A stretch of 63,013 nt of DNA from Myxococcales bacterium (GCA_022561775.1 JADFQO010000015.1:1-63013), one strand, 5' to 3'. Shown: positions 42,908-52,108, counted from the stretch's first letter. Notes: generated from the letters alone by a model not told the origin. A program made the numbers and translations.

Positions 42908-43687
42908 TTAGTCGAGCGCGCTCTCGAGCCCAGCCTGGCGGAGCAGCGCATCGCGCTGGCTCCGGCGGCCGGCTTCCGCGGGCGCGGCGTCGACCGCATC
43001 GCTCGCCGCCTCGAGGGCGTCGTACCAGAGACCCAACGAAGCGTAGGTGTTGGCCGAAGCGAGCTTCAGCTCGCCGTCCAGCTCGGCCGGACGGGCCACG
43101 CGGAGGATGTAGCCGGTGGTGACCACGTCGCGGGACCGCTGGGCGGAGTCCGGCACCAGCGCCACCGACCACTCGTACTCGGCGTCGGGATCGAGCCTCA
43201 CGCCGAACTCCGCCAGACGGATCCGCTGGATGCCGGCCTGGCGGACGCGCGCCAGCGGGGTTTCGATCAACGGCTCGATGCCGTCCTCGTGGATCAGCGT
43301 GAAGACGATCTTCACGTGAGCCGGCGGCGCTTCGTCGATGTGCCAGAACAGTGATGGGTCGGGGCTCGCGGTGTGGGCCAGGTGGTCCGGGCTGAGCGCG
43401 AGGGGAGTTGGAAGCGCGCGCCCAGCGCGCAGTCCGCCGGGCACCCGGTCGCGCGGCGCGCCGCGAAGCGGCGGCTGGTAGACGGGATTCTCGCCCAGCG
43501 GAGCGGCGTCCACGCTGGCCAGGCGGCTGTCGGCCGACGCAGCCCGCTTCGCCGCGTCGGACTGCTGCTTGGCTTCTTCCGCCTTGCGCTGCTCGACCTG
43601 ATCCGTCCCGTGGGCCACCGCCGCTAGCATCAGGGCGGTGGCGCCCGCCAGAAGCACCAAGCCTTTCCTCGTGATGCGCTGTCGCAT
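42908..43687 (-). CDS. DUF928 domain protein, copy 2 of the cluster
   Basis: A 259-residue exported protein with an N-terminal signal (RKGLVLLAGATALMLAAVAHG), a charged Lys/Gln/Ala linker, then the DUF928 landmark YQPPLRGAPRDRVPGGLRAG, with SLFWHIDEAPP and EYEWSVALV. The C-terminus (GLWYDALEAASDAV, ALLRQAGLESAL) is helical. The ATG at 43687 is preferred to one seven codons upstream because AGGGAGAG lies before it. DUF928 genes typically occur next to CHAT and CHASE2 genes in cyanobacteria. Function unknown; an envelope role is inferred. Confidence 0.82.
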   Translation of the reverse strand: MRQRITRKGLVLLAGATALMLAAVAHGTDQVEQRKAEEAKQQSDAAKRAASADSRLASVDAAPLGENPVYQPPLRGAPRDRVPGGLRAGRALPTPLALSPDHLAHTASPDPSLFWHIDEAPPAHVKIVFTLIHEDGIEPLIETPLARVRQAGIQRIRLAEFGVRLDPDAEYEWSVALVPDSAQRSRDVVTTGYILRVARPAELDGELKLASANTYASLGLWYDALEAASDAVDAAPAEAGRRSQRDALLRQAGLESALD

Positions 43688-43797
43688 GCTGCGACTCTCC
43701 CTCGTCATGGCCCGATCATCGTCCAGCGGGGAGAGGGACAGCTATGAAGTGGTTCACAGCGGGGAGGGGATTCTGTCGAGGGAGCTGGCAGCGCGAT

Positions 43798-44565
43798 TCA
43801 GTTGCCCGAGGCGGGGACGGCGGCCTCGAGGCCGGCCTGGCGGAGCAGCCCGTCGCGCGCACGCCGTGGCTCCAAGTCCTCAGGGTCACTACGGATCTGG
43901 TCTTCGGCTGCGGTCAGGGCGTCGTACCAAAGGCCGTGGGCGGCCAGCTCTCGGGCCGTCGGATTGGAGAGGTTTGCGAGCCCTGAGGGCATTTGCACCC
44001 TCTCGACATAACCCACCGCCACCACGTCGCGGGCGCGCTGGTCGGCGTCCACCACCAGCGCCACGGACCACTGGTACTCGGACCCCGAGCGGAGCTCGAC
44101 GCCCAGCTGACCCAGATCGATGCGCTGGATCCCTGCGGCCTTGGGCGGCGTGAGCTCCACCTCCACCAGCGGGTCGAGGTGCTCCTCGTCCGTGAGCGCA
44201 AACACCACCAGGGCGTCGGAAGGAGGCGCCTCGTCCACGTGCCAGAACAGCGACGGGCCCTCGGACGCGGTGAGGCCGGTGTGTTCGGGCACCAAGGCCG
44301 TGAGTGCCGGCCACTGCTGGCCCGCCGACCGGACCGCGCTGCCCACCCGCGAACGCGGCTTGCCGCGCGCCGGAGGTTGGTAGAGCGGAAGCTCGAGCGG
44401 TGCCGCCGCCACGTCCGGCGCCTTGGCGCGCTGCGCCGGCTCCTCCTCGGCGCTCTTCTCGGCGTTCGAAGCGGCGGCGCTCTTCTCGGCGTTCGAAGCG
44501 GCGGCGCTCAGAGGGAGCGTGAAGGCGAGACCCAGAGTCGCGAGGATCAGGCAGCAGGCGCGCAT
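43798..44565 (-). CDS. DUF928 domain protein, copy 1 of the cluster
   Basis: A 255-residue paralogue of the next gene. A signal peptide (LILATLGLAFTLPLSAAA) is followed by a duplicated AAASNAEKS segment, then DUF928: YQPPARGKPRSRVGSAVRSA, LTALVPEHTGLTASEGPSLF, WHVDEAPP, EYQWSVALVV, and the helical end (GLWYDALTAAEDQI, GLLRQAGLEAAV). It starts 9 bases after the cyclase gene, so it is in the same operon. Confidence 0.85.
   Translation of the reverse strand: MRACCLILATLGLAFTLPLSAAASNAEKSAAASNAEKSAEEEPAQRAKAPDVAAAPLELPLYQPPARGKPRSRVGSAVRSAGQQWPALTALVPEHTGLTASEGPSLFWHVDEAPPSDALVVFALTDEEHLDPLVEVELTPPKAAGIQRIDLGQLGVELRSGSEYQWSVALVVDADQRARDVVAVGYVERVQMPSGLANLSNPTARELAAHGLWYDALTAAEDQIRSDPEDLEPRRARDGLLRQAGLEAAVPASGN
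44451..44504 (-). repeat. Perfect 27-bp tandem duplication in DUF928 copy 1
   Basis: Two exact 27-base units, 44451-44477 and 44478-44504, encode the repeated nine residues AAASNAEKS near the end of the signal peptide. Likely slippage-prone; the number of units may vary. Confidence 0.85.
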
Positions 44566-44573
44566 GGTGCTGC

Positions 44574-46496
44574 TCAGTGTACACCCGGGGCGATACCAGG
44601 TCTATCTACTCGCCCTTCGACCCGGTACGCCTCGACCTGCTCTTCCATCCCCTTCAGCGAGAAGAAGCCCAGCGCCCGGGTCGCGTAGCGGGAGCCCAGC
44701 TGGCTCAGGGTCTGGCTGCTGATCAGGATCCGGAACGGCAGCTGCTCGTAGTCGTGCGCGTCGCCCTCCAGGCTCTCGAGCCGTTGGGCGGTCACGACCA
44801 CGTCGCCCACCGACGTGTATTTGAGACGATCGGCGCTGCCCAGGCTTCCCACCACCAGCGCCCCGGTGTGGATCCCGACGCGCACGGCCACCGTGGGAAG
44901 GCCCCGAGTCCGAAACGCGCGGTTCAGGCGGTCGAGTTCCGACGCCATCTCGAGGCCGCAGTCCACCGCGCGGCACGCATCGCCGCGGATTGCCTGCTCC
45001 GAACAGGAAGGGATCGGGACGCCGAAGTTCGCCTTGAGACCGTCACCGAAGTAATCGTCGACCACACCTCCGTGGCGGCGAACGGCGTCGGCCATCGGCT
45101 CCATGAAGCCGTTTACCCACTCCATGAGCTGCTCCGGATCCATCTTCTGGGCGTGCGGCGTGTAGTCCTTCATGTCCAGGAACAGCACCGTCGCGGTGAC
45201 GCGCTGCGATCGCAGCCGGCCCTCCCGGAAGAATTCGGCCCGCCGGAGCCAGATTTCTTCGGCGACCTCGGGCGACACCATCCGCGAGAACAGCTGCATT
45301 ATCTGCGCGCGCTCTGCGCGCTCACGGCTCGAGGTCCACGCTGTTGCAATGCCCACCGACCCCACCCAGGCCAGGCCGGGTGAAAAGGTGGAGATCCACC
45401 ATCCGTTCCAGTACGCCCAGGCCCCTCCGGTTGCGACGACCGCCGCGCCCGCCATCACGGCCCCGACGATCGCCGGCGCGCGCCGTACGCGAGACCCCAA
45501 CAGGGCGCCGAGCAGTGCGGCCAGCAGGATGGTGGCGGTCTCCCAGGAGTCGGGAACCACGTGGATCGGCTCGGATTCGCCCCGCCCGTAGCGCATCAGC
45601 TGGTCGACCAGGTGCGCGTGAAGCTCGACGCCCGGGTGCTTTTCGTTGGCGGCGCGGTTTCGTAGCGGCACCAGGAACACGTCGGGAAGGCTTCGCGCGT
45701 TCACTCCCACCAGCACGATGCGATCGCGAAACCGTTCCGGCTCGATCTCTCCCCGCAGCAGAGAGCCGAAGCGGATGGTGTCGAACCCCCCGGCGCTTTC
45801 CGCGAAGTCGAGCAGGAACTGGTAACCGGCGTCGTCCTCGCCCGCGTAGCCGCCGTCGTTCCCGGCGAACGGCGGGATCGTGGTCGGGCCGAGCCGCAGC
45901 CACTCGGGGTGCTCCGGATCGGGCGCGGGATGTACCCCATCCGGCTCGAGTGCCGCGATCACCACGCGCAGTGCGAACGCGTAGTCGCTCTTGCCGTTTC
46001 CGTCGTCGAGGAACAGCAGTCCTCGGCGCATCACGCCATCGGGGTCGAGCAGCTGATCGTTGAAGCCCAGGCGCCCGGTGCCGCGCAGGGCGCTCGGGCC
46101 CGGTATGCCGTCCGAATCGGAATCGGCCGACTTGCGCACGGCCAGGATCCGGGGCTCGCGCCGCAGCAGCGCGTCGAGCCGCGCTGTGCCGGGGGGCACC
46201 GGAAGGTCGCGGTAGATGTCGAGGCCGATCACCCGGGCGTCGGCGCGCACCAGCGCGTTCAGGCCGTCGGCCAGATCGCGGTCGCTGATCGGATAATTCA
46301 ACTCGCGGATGTCCTCCTCGGTGATCTCCACCACCACGATCCGAGAGTCGGCTGCCTCGGGAGCCGGCGCGTGACGAACGTACCAGTCCCGGCTGCGCAG
46401 CTCGGGATCCTGCAGCCAGCCCCGCTCGCGCATGCCCAGGGTGGCGGCGAAGATCCCGAGGCTGACGACGACGATGGTCACGATGCGCTGGCGCAC
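44574..46496 (-). CDS. CHASE2 sensor - class III adenylate/guanylate cyclase
   Basis: A 640-residue membrane receptor cyclase. An N-terminal membrane helix is followed by an extracytoplasmic CHASE2 domain to about 310 (RIVVVEITEEDIRELNYP, DARVIGLDIYRDLPVPPG, FRDRIVLVGVNARSLPDVF), then about three helices (around 325-390) and a C-terminal cyclase domain from about 430. Metal-binding Asp residues lie in VLFLDMKDYTP; GVVDDYFGDGLKANFG and RVGIHTGALVVGSLGS match active class III enzymes, as does YTSVGDVVVTAQRL. Likely makes cAMP or cGMP in response to an external signal. GTG start, 4 bases after the CHAT gene. Confidence 0.92.
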   Translation of the reverse strand: MRQRIVTIVVVSLGIFAATLGMRERGWLQDPELRSRDWYVRHAPAPEAADSRIVVVEITEEDIRELNYPISDRDLADGLNALVRADARVIGLDIYRDLPVPPGTARLDALLRREPRILAVRKSADSDSDGIPGPSALRGTGRLGFNDQLLDPDGVMRRGLLFLDDGNGKSDYAFALRVVIAALEPDGVHPAPDPEHPEWLRLGPTTIPPFAGNDGGYAGEDDAGYQFLLDFAESAGGFDTIRFGSLLRGEIEPERFRDRIVLVGVNARSLPDVFLVPLRNRAANEKHPGVELHAHLVDQLMRYGRGESEPIHVVPDSWETATILLAALLGALLGSRVRRAPAIVGAVMAGAAVVATGGAWAYWNGWWISTFSPGLAWVGSVGIATAWTSSRERAERAQIMQLFSRMVSPEVAEEIWLRRAEFFREGRLRSQRVTATVLFLDMKDYTPHAQKMDPEQLMEWVNGFMEPMADAVRRHGGVVDDYFGDGLKANFGVPIPSCSEQAIRGDACRAVDCGLEMASELDRLNRAFRTRGLPTVAVRVGIHTGALVVGSLGSADRLKYTSVGDVVVTAQRLESLEGDAHDYEQLPFRILISSQTLSQLGSRYATRALGFFSLKGMEEQVEAYRVEGRVDRPGIAPGVH

Positions 46497-46500
46497 GGAC

Positions 46501-48483
46501 TCAGAGCCAACTGCTGATCAGGACGAAGGGCGACCAGTAGCCCGGATGCCGGAAGTGGTGCGTGCGCATGATTTTGATCTGCGCGGTCCGCAGCGCGTCG
46601 GCTCTCGAACGCTCTGGGTTCCGGAGCTGAGTGTAGAACTCCGAGATCAGCTCTGCGGAAGCCCGGTCGTGCACCGACCACAGCGTGGCCAGGGCGCTGC
46701 GCGCGCCGGCGCGAAGCGCCACGCCCGCGAGCCCCAGGGCGGCGCGCTCGTCACCGGCCGCGGTCTGGCAGGCGCTTAGCGTTAGCAGCTCCAGGGGGCG
46801 TTCCGTCCGGAACCGGGTGGTGGCGATCCAATCGGCCAGCTGATCCATCGACATCTTCCCGTCGTACGCCAGCACGTAGCTCTCGGCCGAATCCGCTGAG
46901 AACTCGCCGTGGGAGGCGATGTGTATGATGCCGAAAGGGCGCTCGGTGACCGCGTCCCCGAAGCGGGCGGCGCGGAACGAGTCGTTCATCAGCTGCTCGC
47001 CCGGGAAGGCGGCGCTCACCGCCGCCATCTCCTGGGCGACCGCCTCGAGTGCCGGGTAGCCCTGCACCGACTCGCTGATCCCGGCCGCCAGCAGCCGCAC
47101 CGAGCCGCGGTCGATCGGGCGAGGGTCGGTCAGCGTGAGGCTCGGCGTGATGGCCAGCGCGTAGCGCTCGATCAGGTACTGCTTCGACTCGCGGTCCTGG
47201 AGCGCTGCGAGCGGCACGCTGCGCAGCAGCCCGTCGGGCACGAACACCAGCGTGTCGATTTCGCGGCCTTCGAGGGCGGGCTCGAGGGGCCGGATCAGCC
47301 AGTCGTAGAGCCTGCGGGCGGGTCTCAGATACTGCCGGGTGGTGCGTTTTTCGAGCAGGTTGCGAAACGCGAGCACCTCGGCGGCAAATGTCTCGGCATC
47401 GACCGGCACGGTGTAGCGCTCGAGCCGGCCCGACTCGCCCACAATGAGCTCCAGCCGATCCGGCAGCGCCACCGGGTAGACGACCAGGGTGCGCGGGATC
47501 ACGTCGGGGCTGGCCTTGCGCAGCGCATCGAGACACGGGTCGCGGAAGTAGTCGCGCAGCTCGGCGGCCTTCAGGTCTTCCAGTGTGTCGCGCGCCTCGG
47601 CCAGCAGCGCCTGCTGCGCATCGCCCTGGCTCTCGCCCGAGCGCGTTAGCAGCAGCTCCACCAGCCCGATGTAGAGGGGCTTCACGCTGGTGCGGAACGC
47701 GGCCGCTCCTTCTGCACCGGTCGCGAGCTGGGCGCGGATGTCGGCGAGCGCTGTTACCGCGCGGCGATAGGAGGCGAGGGCTGCGGCGCGGTCGCCGGCC
47801 GCGAGCTGGAGCCGGCCGATCTGCCAGTGCCAGCGATAGCCCGCATCCGGCGCGTCGGCCTGCTGCGCGGCGAAGAGCGCGCGCCGGGTCAGCACCAACG
47901 CTTCTTCGCGTCGCCCCTCTTCTTCGTAGTAGGCGGCCAGGTAGCCGAGCGCGTAGGAGCGCAGGCGCTCGTCACCGGCGGTCTCTGCGTCGGCCGCGGC
48001 CTCCTGGAGTGCCTGGGCTCCGCGGGCGCGGGCGGTTTGCCGGGCCTGCGCGTGCCGTTGGCCTAACAGCGCCCAGCTGCGCGCCAGGTGGATGCGCAGC
48101 GCGGCCCGTTCGCGCGGGCTCTCGAGCGAGTCGACCTGCTTCGAGGTGCGCTCCAGACGGCTGCCCGCGTCGCCGCGGCCCTCGGCTGCGACCGCGGCCC
48201 GCGCAGCGCTCGCCCTCGCGCGCAGCGCGAGATCCGGACGATCCGCCTCACGCGCGAGGCGCTCGCTCGCTTCGAAGGCGTCCAGCGCGTCAGCCGCGGC
48301 ACCCCGGGTGAGGAGTTCGTTCCCCTGCGTGAGCGCCTCGGCGGCCGGCGAGGCATCGACTGACTCCGTTGTTTTCACCTGTGCAGCCGTACACTTCTGT
48401 GCCGCGGAGTCTTGTTGCGCGGACATCGCCGCGGGGGCGATCATTAGCGCGGCGAGCAGTGCGGGCGAGCGGAACGGGTTCAC
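46501..48483 (-). CDS. Exported TPR-CHAT caspase-like protease
   Basis: A 660-residue protein: signal peptide (to about 22), TPR-like helical repeats to about 310, then a CHAT domain. The catalytic dyad is complete: His525 in IIHIASHGEF and Cys572 in LLTLSACQTAAG. Other family blocks are VPDGLLRSVPLAAL, RAGARSALATLWSVHD and the terminal HPGYWSPFVLISS. CHAT domains belong to the caspase/separase clan. The export signal suggests action in the periplasm or at the surface. The ATG overlaps the preceding stop (ATGA). Confidence 0.92.
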   Translation of the reverse strand: MNPFRSPALLAALMIAPAAMSAQQDSAAQKCTAAQVKTTESVDASPAAEALTQGNELLTRGAAADALDAFEASERLAREADRPDLALRARASAARAAVAAEGRGDAGSRLERTSKQVDSLESPRERAALRIHLARSWALLGQRHAQARQTARARGAQALQEAAADAETAGDERLRSYALGYLAAYYEEEGRREEALVLTRRALFAAQQADAPDAGYRWHWQIGRLQLAAGDRAAALASYRRAVTALADIRAQLATGAEGAAAFRTSVKPLYIGLVELLLTRSGESQGDAQQALLAEARDTLEDLKAAELRDYFRDPCLDALRKASPDVIPRTLVVYPVALPDRLELIVGESGRLERYTVPVDAETFAAEVLAFRNLLEKRTTRQYLRPARRLYDWLIRPLEPALEGREIDTLVFVPDGLLRSVPLAALQDRESKQYLIERYALAITPSLTLTDPRPIDRGSVRLLAAGISESVQGYPALEAVAQEMAAVSAAFPGEQLMNDSFRAARFGDAVTERPFGIIHIASHGEFSADSAESYVLAYDGKMSMDQLADWIATTRFRTERPLELLTLSACQTAAGDERAALGLAGVALRAGARSALATLWSVHDRASAELISEFYTQLRNPERSRADALRTAQIKIMRTHHFRHPGYWSPFVLISSWL

Positions 48484-49043
48484 ACCCGCTGTTTCGCTCG
48501 TCGCGAACGCCGCCGGCTGAGAGCGGCGAGCGCCGGCGCGCCCGCGGCCAGCATCAACGACTGGGCGGGCTCGGGAAGGGGGATGGGGATGGCGATCACC
48601 GCCGGGGGGATCCCCTCGATCTCGTCACTCGCAACAACCCCCTCGCTCTCCCCTGCCACCGCCACAATGGTGTTCCCGCTCGACGCGTCTACGGTCAGCG
48701 CGCCCAGCCGGAAGGTCGTCGGCGGATCTGTGGGGCTCAATCGAACGCCCACGATGTGGATCTGCGTGGTGGGCGAGAGGAATTCTTTCGGGTGGTGTTC
48801 CACTACCTCTGAAGAATCGGGCATAAAGCTCGTGATTATTCCACCGCTCACCTCGATAATCAGGTCGACGCCATTGCTTTCCTGTACGTAGAGCTCGACC
48901 ACTTGGCCCGCTGAGGGCAAAAGCTCCTGGGTCGTACAGGGGCCGGTGCTGCTCGTGGGACACACGGTCAGCGCTTCCGCACTGGGTGGCGCGAAGGCCA
49001 GCATGCCCAGTGCGGCGAAGACGAACGTAGGGGCGATCTTCAT
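48480..49043 (-). CDS. Small exported protein with PEP-CTERM-like C-terminus
   Basis: A 187-residue protein with signal peptide (PTFVFAALGMLAFAPPSAEA), a beta-rich body and a C-terminal sorting-type signal: Pro-Glu-Pro in LPEPAQSLMLAAGAPALAAL, then SRRRSRR. This matches the PEP-CTERM plan (PEP motif, hydrophobic segment, basic tail) handled by exosortases; none is in the window. The ATG has GGAGGAAA upstream and overlaps the TPS-protein stop; its own stop overlaps the CHAT start. Function unknown. Confidence 0.78.
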   Translation of the reverse strand: MKIAPTFVFAALGMLAFAPPSAEALTVCPTSSTGPCTTQELLPSAGQVVELYVQESNGVDLIIEVSGGIITSFMPDSSEVVEHHPKEFLSPTTQIHIVGVRLSPTDPPTTFRLGALTVDASSGNTIVAVAGESEGVVASDEIEGIPPAVIAIPIPLPEPAQSLMLAAGAPALAALSRRRSRRAKQRV

Positions 49044-52000
49044 AGGGTTTCCTCCGGCGACGCACAGAGATCTCTGCCGACGGGAAGCACGCGAATCCCC
49101 GGCGTCTGGTGGAGCCCGACGGGGGCCAGCGCTGCATCGGGCGGAGCGAGGTCTGCGGCGTACCGCTGCACCTGGAAGCTGCCGGCGCGCGAGGTTCGAG
49201 TCTCGCAGGCGCTCCCGAGGAGTGCAGACGCATCGAGAAACGCTGCTGGAAGCGAAGCCAGCTCAGTCACCAACTCCGTCTCCGGAGGCTCCACGTTTAC
49301 CGTTCCAGTCAACTCGGGGATATCGGAGGTCGCGTCGAGAAAACTCCCACTGTCCGGGGGGCTACCCGGATTGATCGCGAACGGCGCCGAGGCAAAGAAG
49401 GTTCCCGTCTCGATATCGATGCGGCCGCCCGCCCCATCCCTGGCACTCGCGCTGATTCGCCCCTCGTTGAGCACGACGAATTCCGGCACAACCGTCTCCG
49501 GATCACCGATCATCACGTCGCCGCCTCCGCCTCCGGCCCCGGCGACTGCGACATCGGTCGAGACCTCTGAATCGAGCAGATAGACCAGCTCTGAGGCGGT
49601 GATCGACACCTGTCCGCCGGAGGCTTCGTTGGCCGCCGTCGTCACCTTGCTTCCGATCGCCTCGAACCGGCGTCCAGCGTCTATGGTGATGTTCCCTGCA
49701 TCGGCCGGTCCGAGCGATTCTGTCGTAATGGTCGCCCCATCGAGCAAGCGCACGGCTAACGCGGCAGCGATCTGAATGTCCCCAGGGCTTCCCGCAGCGT
49801 CGGTGGCTCTGTGGCTGGCCTCCACGTTGCCTCTGTTACCTCCCGGACCCGAGAGAAGCAGCGTCCCGCCAACGATCAGGTCGATGAGGCCCGCGTCTCC
49901 TCCTCCTGAAGTCGAGACGGAGATCACGCCGTGATCCGAAACCGTCAAGTCCCCATCGGTGTTGATGGTGATGCCGCCACCGCCGCCGCCGGTTTCAAGC
50001 TGGGCGTTGGATTGGGCGAAAACGCCGGAGTTGTTATTCATGGGATCCTCGCCCCGGATTTCGACGATTCCCGCCCGGACGTCGATGGCCCCCGCGTCTC
50101 CGGGTCCGCTCGTGCTCACCGTTAGAAACCCACCATTCACCAACTCCAGCCGGTCTACGTCGACCACGATGTTTCCACCGTTGGCGTCCCCAGGGCCCTT
50201 TCGGCTCAGCGACGCCGTGTTCGACGAGATCGCGGTAATCCCGGTCGGACCGCCTTCGACGGTGACACGTAGGGCCCTCGTATCCTCCTCCGGCCCTCTT
50301 CCGTGAATCGCGATTCCTCCCGCGTTTCCAAGCCCGAGCGTATCGCTCGATATGAGGCCTCCATCGAGGACGTCGAGGCTCGTGGTGTGAATCTCGATTG
50401 CACCACCATCTCCAGTAGCCGCTGCGCCCGCGCGTGCCAGGATAGTCGCGACCTCACCCGCGCTTCCCGCAACGACCACGGCATCGGCATCGATCTCGAT
50501 GGCACCGCCAGGAGCAGCCCCTTTCGTTTCGCTCAGAACCCAGCTTCCTCCGGTTACCTCGACGGTGTCGGCGTGAAGCTGAATGGTTCCGCCGGGTCCC
50601 CCGTCCCAGGCGATCGACTCTACGACCGCGAGGTTCTCTAGGGAGAGCGTCCCGCTGTTAATCGTGAGATTGCCGGCTGGCCCAGTTGAGAAGGAGTGCG
50701 TTGCAACCGTCCCCAGTCCAAACAGGCTGGGGTCGGAGAGCTGCACCGATTCCGTTGCCGTGATCTTGATCTCGCCCCCGCGTCCCCCTCCGTTTGCTAA
50801 CGAAACCAGATCTGAGCCGCCTGCCATGGTGAAACTGTCGGTATCAATATAAATGGCGCCTCCTGGTTTATCGTTCCCCGCCGATGTAACCAAGCGAGCT
50901 TTGTCATCGAGCTCGATAGTCGAGGCGCGGAGATACAGGTCGGGGCCAGCTGCTGAACTTGTCGGCATGGATCCCACAATAATTTGGGTGAGTGGTCCGA
51001 GTGGTCCCGAACCTCCTTGCATCTCGAACTTTCCACCGGTGATGGAGACGTCGCCGGCGTGTCCGCCGTCGCTGACGGACCTGATCTGAGCGCCCGGGTC
51101 CAGCTTGAAATCCCGGCTTACCGCGATGTCGATCGAAGTCCCCGGCGACACTGCCGAGGCTGCATTGCTCGCTACAAGCGTGGAGCCCGCCATTGTAAAG
51201 CTGCCAGACCGAATCACGATCTCTCCCGGTCGGTCGCCAGGATCCGAGGTTGCCTCGATTTTAGTGGAGTCCTGGATAGAGACGGCGCCGAGGCTCTCCG
51301 GATCATATCCCCCCAGATCGAAATCCTGAGGATCGAGAGGGATGTTGGTCGGTCCCGCAGCACTGGCGATATAGATCGTCGAACTCTGAGCGGAAAGGCT
51401 GCTCCGTAGGATCGTTACACCGGGTTGACCGGAGTCATCAATGCCCACGAAGCCGAGCGTTTCTCCAGCAGGCACGCCGAGTCCCTGCGCGTCCGCAACG
51501 AACAAAACGTTTCCAGCCAGGCCGGTGAAGCCAAACTCTGAAGGGGCAACCGAAAGCATCGCGACGTCAATCGGCCCCAGATTCTCTGGCGCTGCCTCAA
51601 GGGTCTTGTCATCGAAACGCAGCTCGTGTGCGGAACTGAAGAGAGCGGATCCACCTACTTCGAGCCGCGCATGACCCTTAAAATCGACTCCGTGGGGATC
51701 GATCCAGATCAGGTCAGCTCCATTGCCGAAAGCGTCCTTGATCTCGGATCGGAGGGTTCCGTCGACGATCGTGCCAGTGCCCCTCGTGACCCGAACCACC
51801 ACCCGACTCGGATTCCCCTGGTACGCACTGAACGTAGCCGTGTCTCCTCCGCGCAACTCGAACACTTCGAAGCTGTGGAACAGGTTGGTTTCGCTACTGT
51901 CGTAAATTCCTGCGGAATCGAGGATGTCGTAGTCGCCCGGTTTGGTCGGATCCAGAGTTCCGGCCGTTCCCGTGGTCCCATCGAAGGCGATCGTGGTAGA

Positions 52001-52078
52001 TTGGGCCCGAACGTGGGTCGCGTTGGTGCACAACAAAATCCCAATGATTGCGAGAGACCGAATCACAAAGCCGTCCAA
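49040..52078 (-). CDS. Two-partner secretion exoprotein (filamentous haemagglutinin N-terminal domain)
   Basis: A 1012-residue TpsA-type protein. After the signal peptide the TPS domain covers about 25-170: ETNLFHSFEVFELRGGDTAT, VVRVTRGTGTIVDGTL, NGADLIWIDPHGVDFKGHAR, LEVGGSALFSSAHELRF. The rest is a long beta-helix with Gly-rich turns (GGDAGLIDLIVGG, GGAIEIDAD and similar). The C-terminus has a paired-Cys end (GSACETRTSRAGSF) as in CHAT-linked TPS proteins. Export should need a TpsB/FhaC pore, absent here. TTG start at 52078, or GTG at 52066. First gene of the coupled cluster, 30 bases after the RCC1 gene. Confidence 0.88.
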   Translation of the reverse strand: MDGFVIRSLAIIGILLCTNATHVRAQSTTIAFDGTTGTAGTLDPTKPGDYDILDSAGIYDSSETNLFHSFEVFELRGGDTATFSAYQGNPSRVVVRVTRGTGTIVDGTLRSEIKDAFGNGADLIWIDPHGVDFKGHARLEVGGSALFSSAHELRFDDKTLEAAPENLGPIDVAMLSVAPSEFGFTGLAGNVLFVADAQGLGVPAGETLGFVGIDDSGQPGVTILRSSLSAQSSTIYIASAAGPTNIPLDPQDFDLGGYDPESLGAVSIQDSTKIEATSDPGDRPGEIVIRSGSFTMAGSTLVASNAASAVSPGTSIDIAVSRDFKLDPGAQIRSVSDGGHAGDVSITGGKFEMQGGSGPLGPLTQIIVGSMPTSSAAGPDLYLRASTIELDDKARLVTSAGNDKPGGAIYIDTDSFTMAGGSDLVSLANGGGRGGEIKITATESVQLSDPSLFGLGTVATHSFSTGPAGNLTINSGTLSLENLAVVESIAWDGGPGGTIQLHADTVEVTGGSWVLSETKGAAPGGAIEIDADAVVVAGSAGEVATILARAGAAATGDGGAIEIHTTSLDVLDGGLISSDTLGLGNAGGIAIHGRGPEEDTRALRVTVEGGPTGITAISSNTASLSRKGPGDANGGNIVVDVDRLELVNGGFLTVSTSGPGDAGAIDVRAGIVEIRGEDPMNNNSGVFAQSNAQLETGGGGGGITINTDGDLTVSDHGVISVSTSGGGDAGLIDLIVGGTLLLSGPGGNRGNVEASHRATDAAGSPGDIQIAAALAVRLLDGATITTESLGPADAGNITIDAGRRFEAIGSKVTTAANEASGGQVSITASELVYLLDSEVSTDVAVAGAGGGGGDVMIGDPETVVPEFVVLNEGRISASARDGAGGRIDIETGTFFASAPFAINPGSPPDSGSFLDATSDIPELTGTVNVEPPETELVTELASLPAAFLDASALLGSACETRTSRAGSFQVQRYAADLAPPDAALAPVGLHQTPGIRVLPVGRDLCASPEETL

Positions 52079-52108
52079 TCGTAATGACGTTCAGTGGGCC
52101 AAGACATC

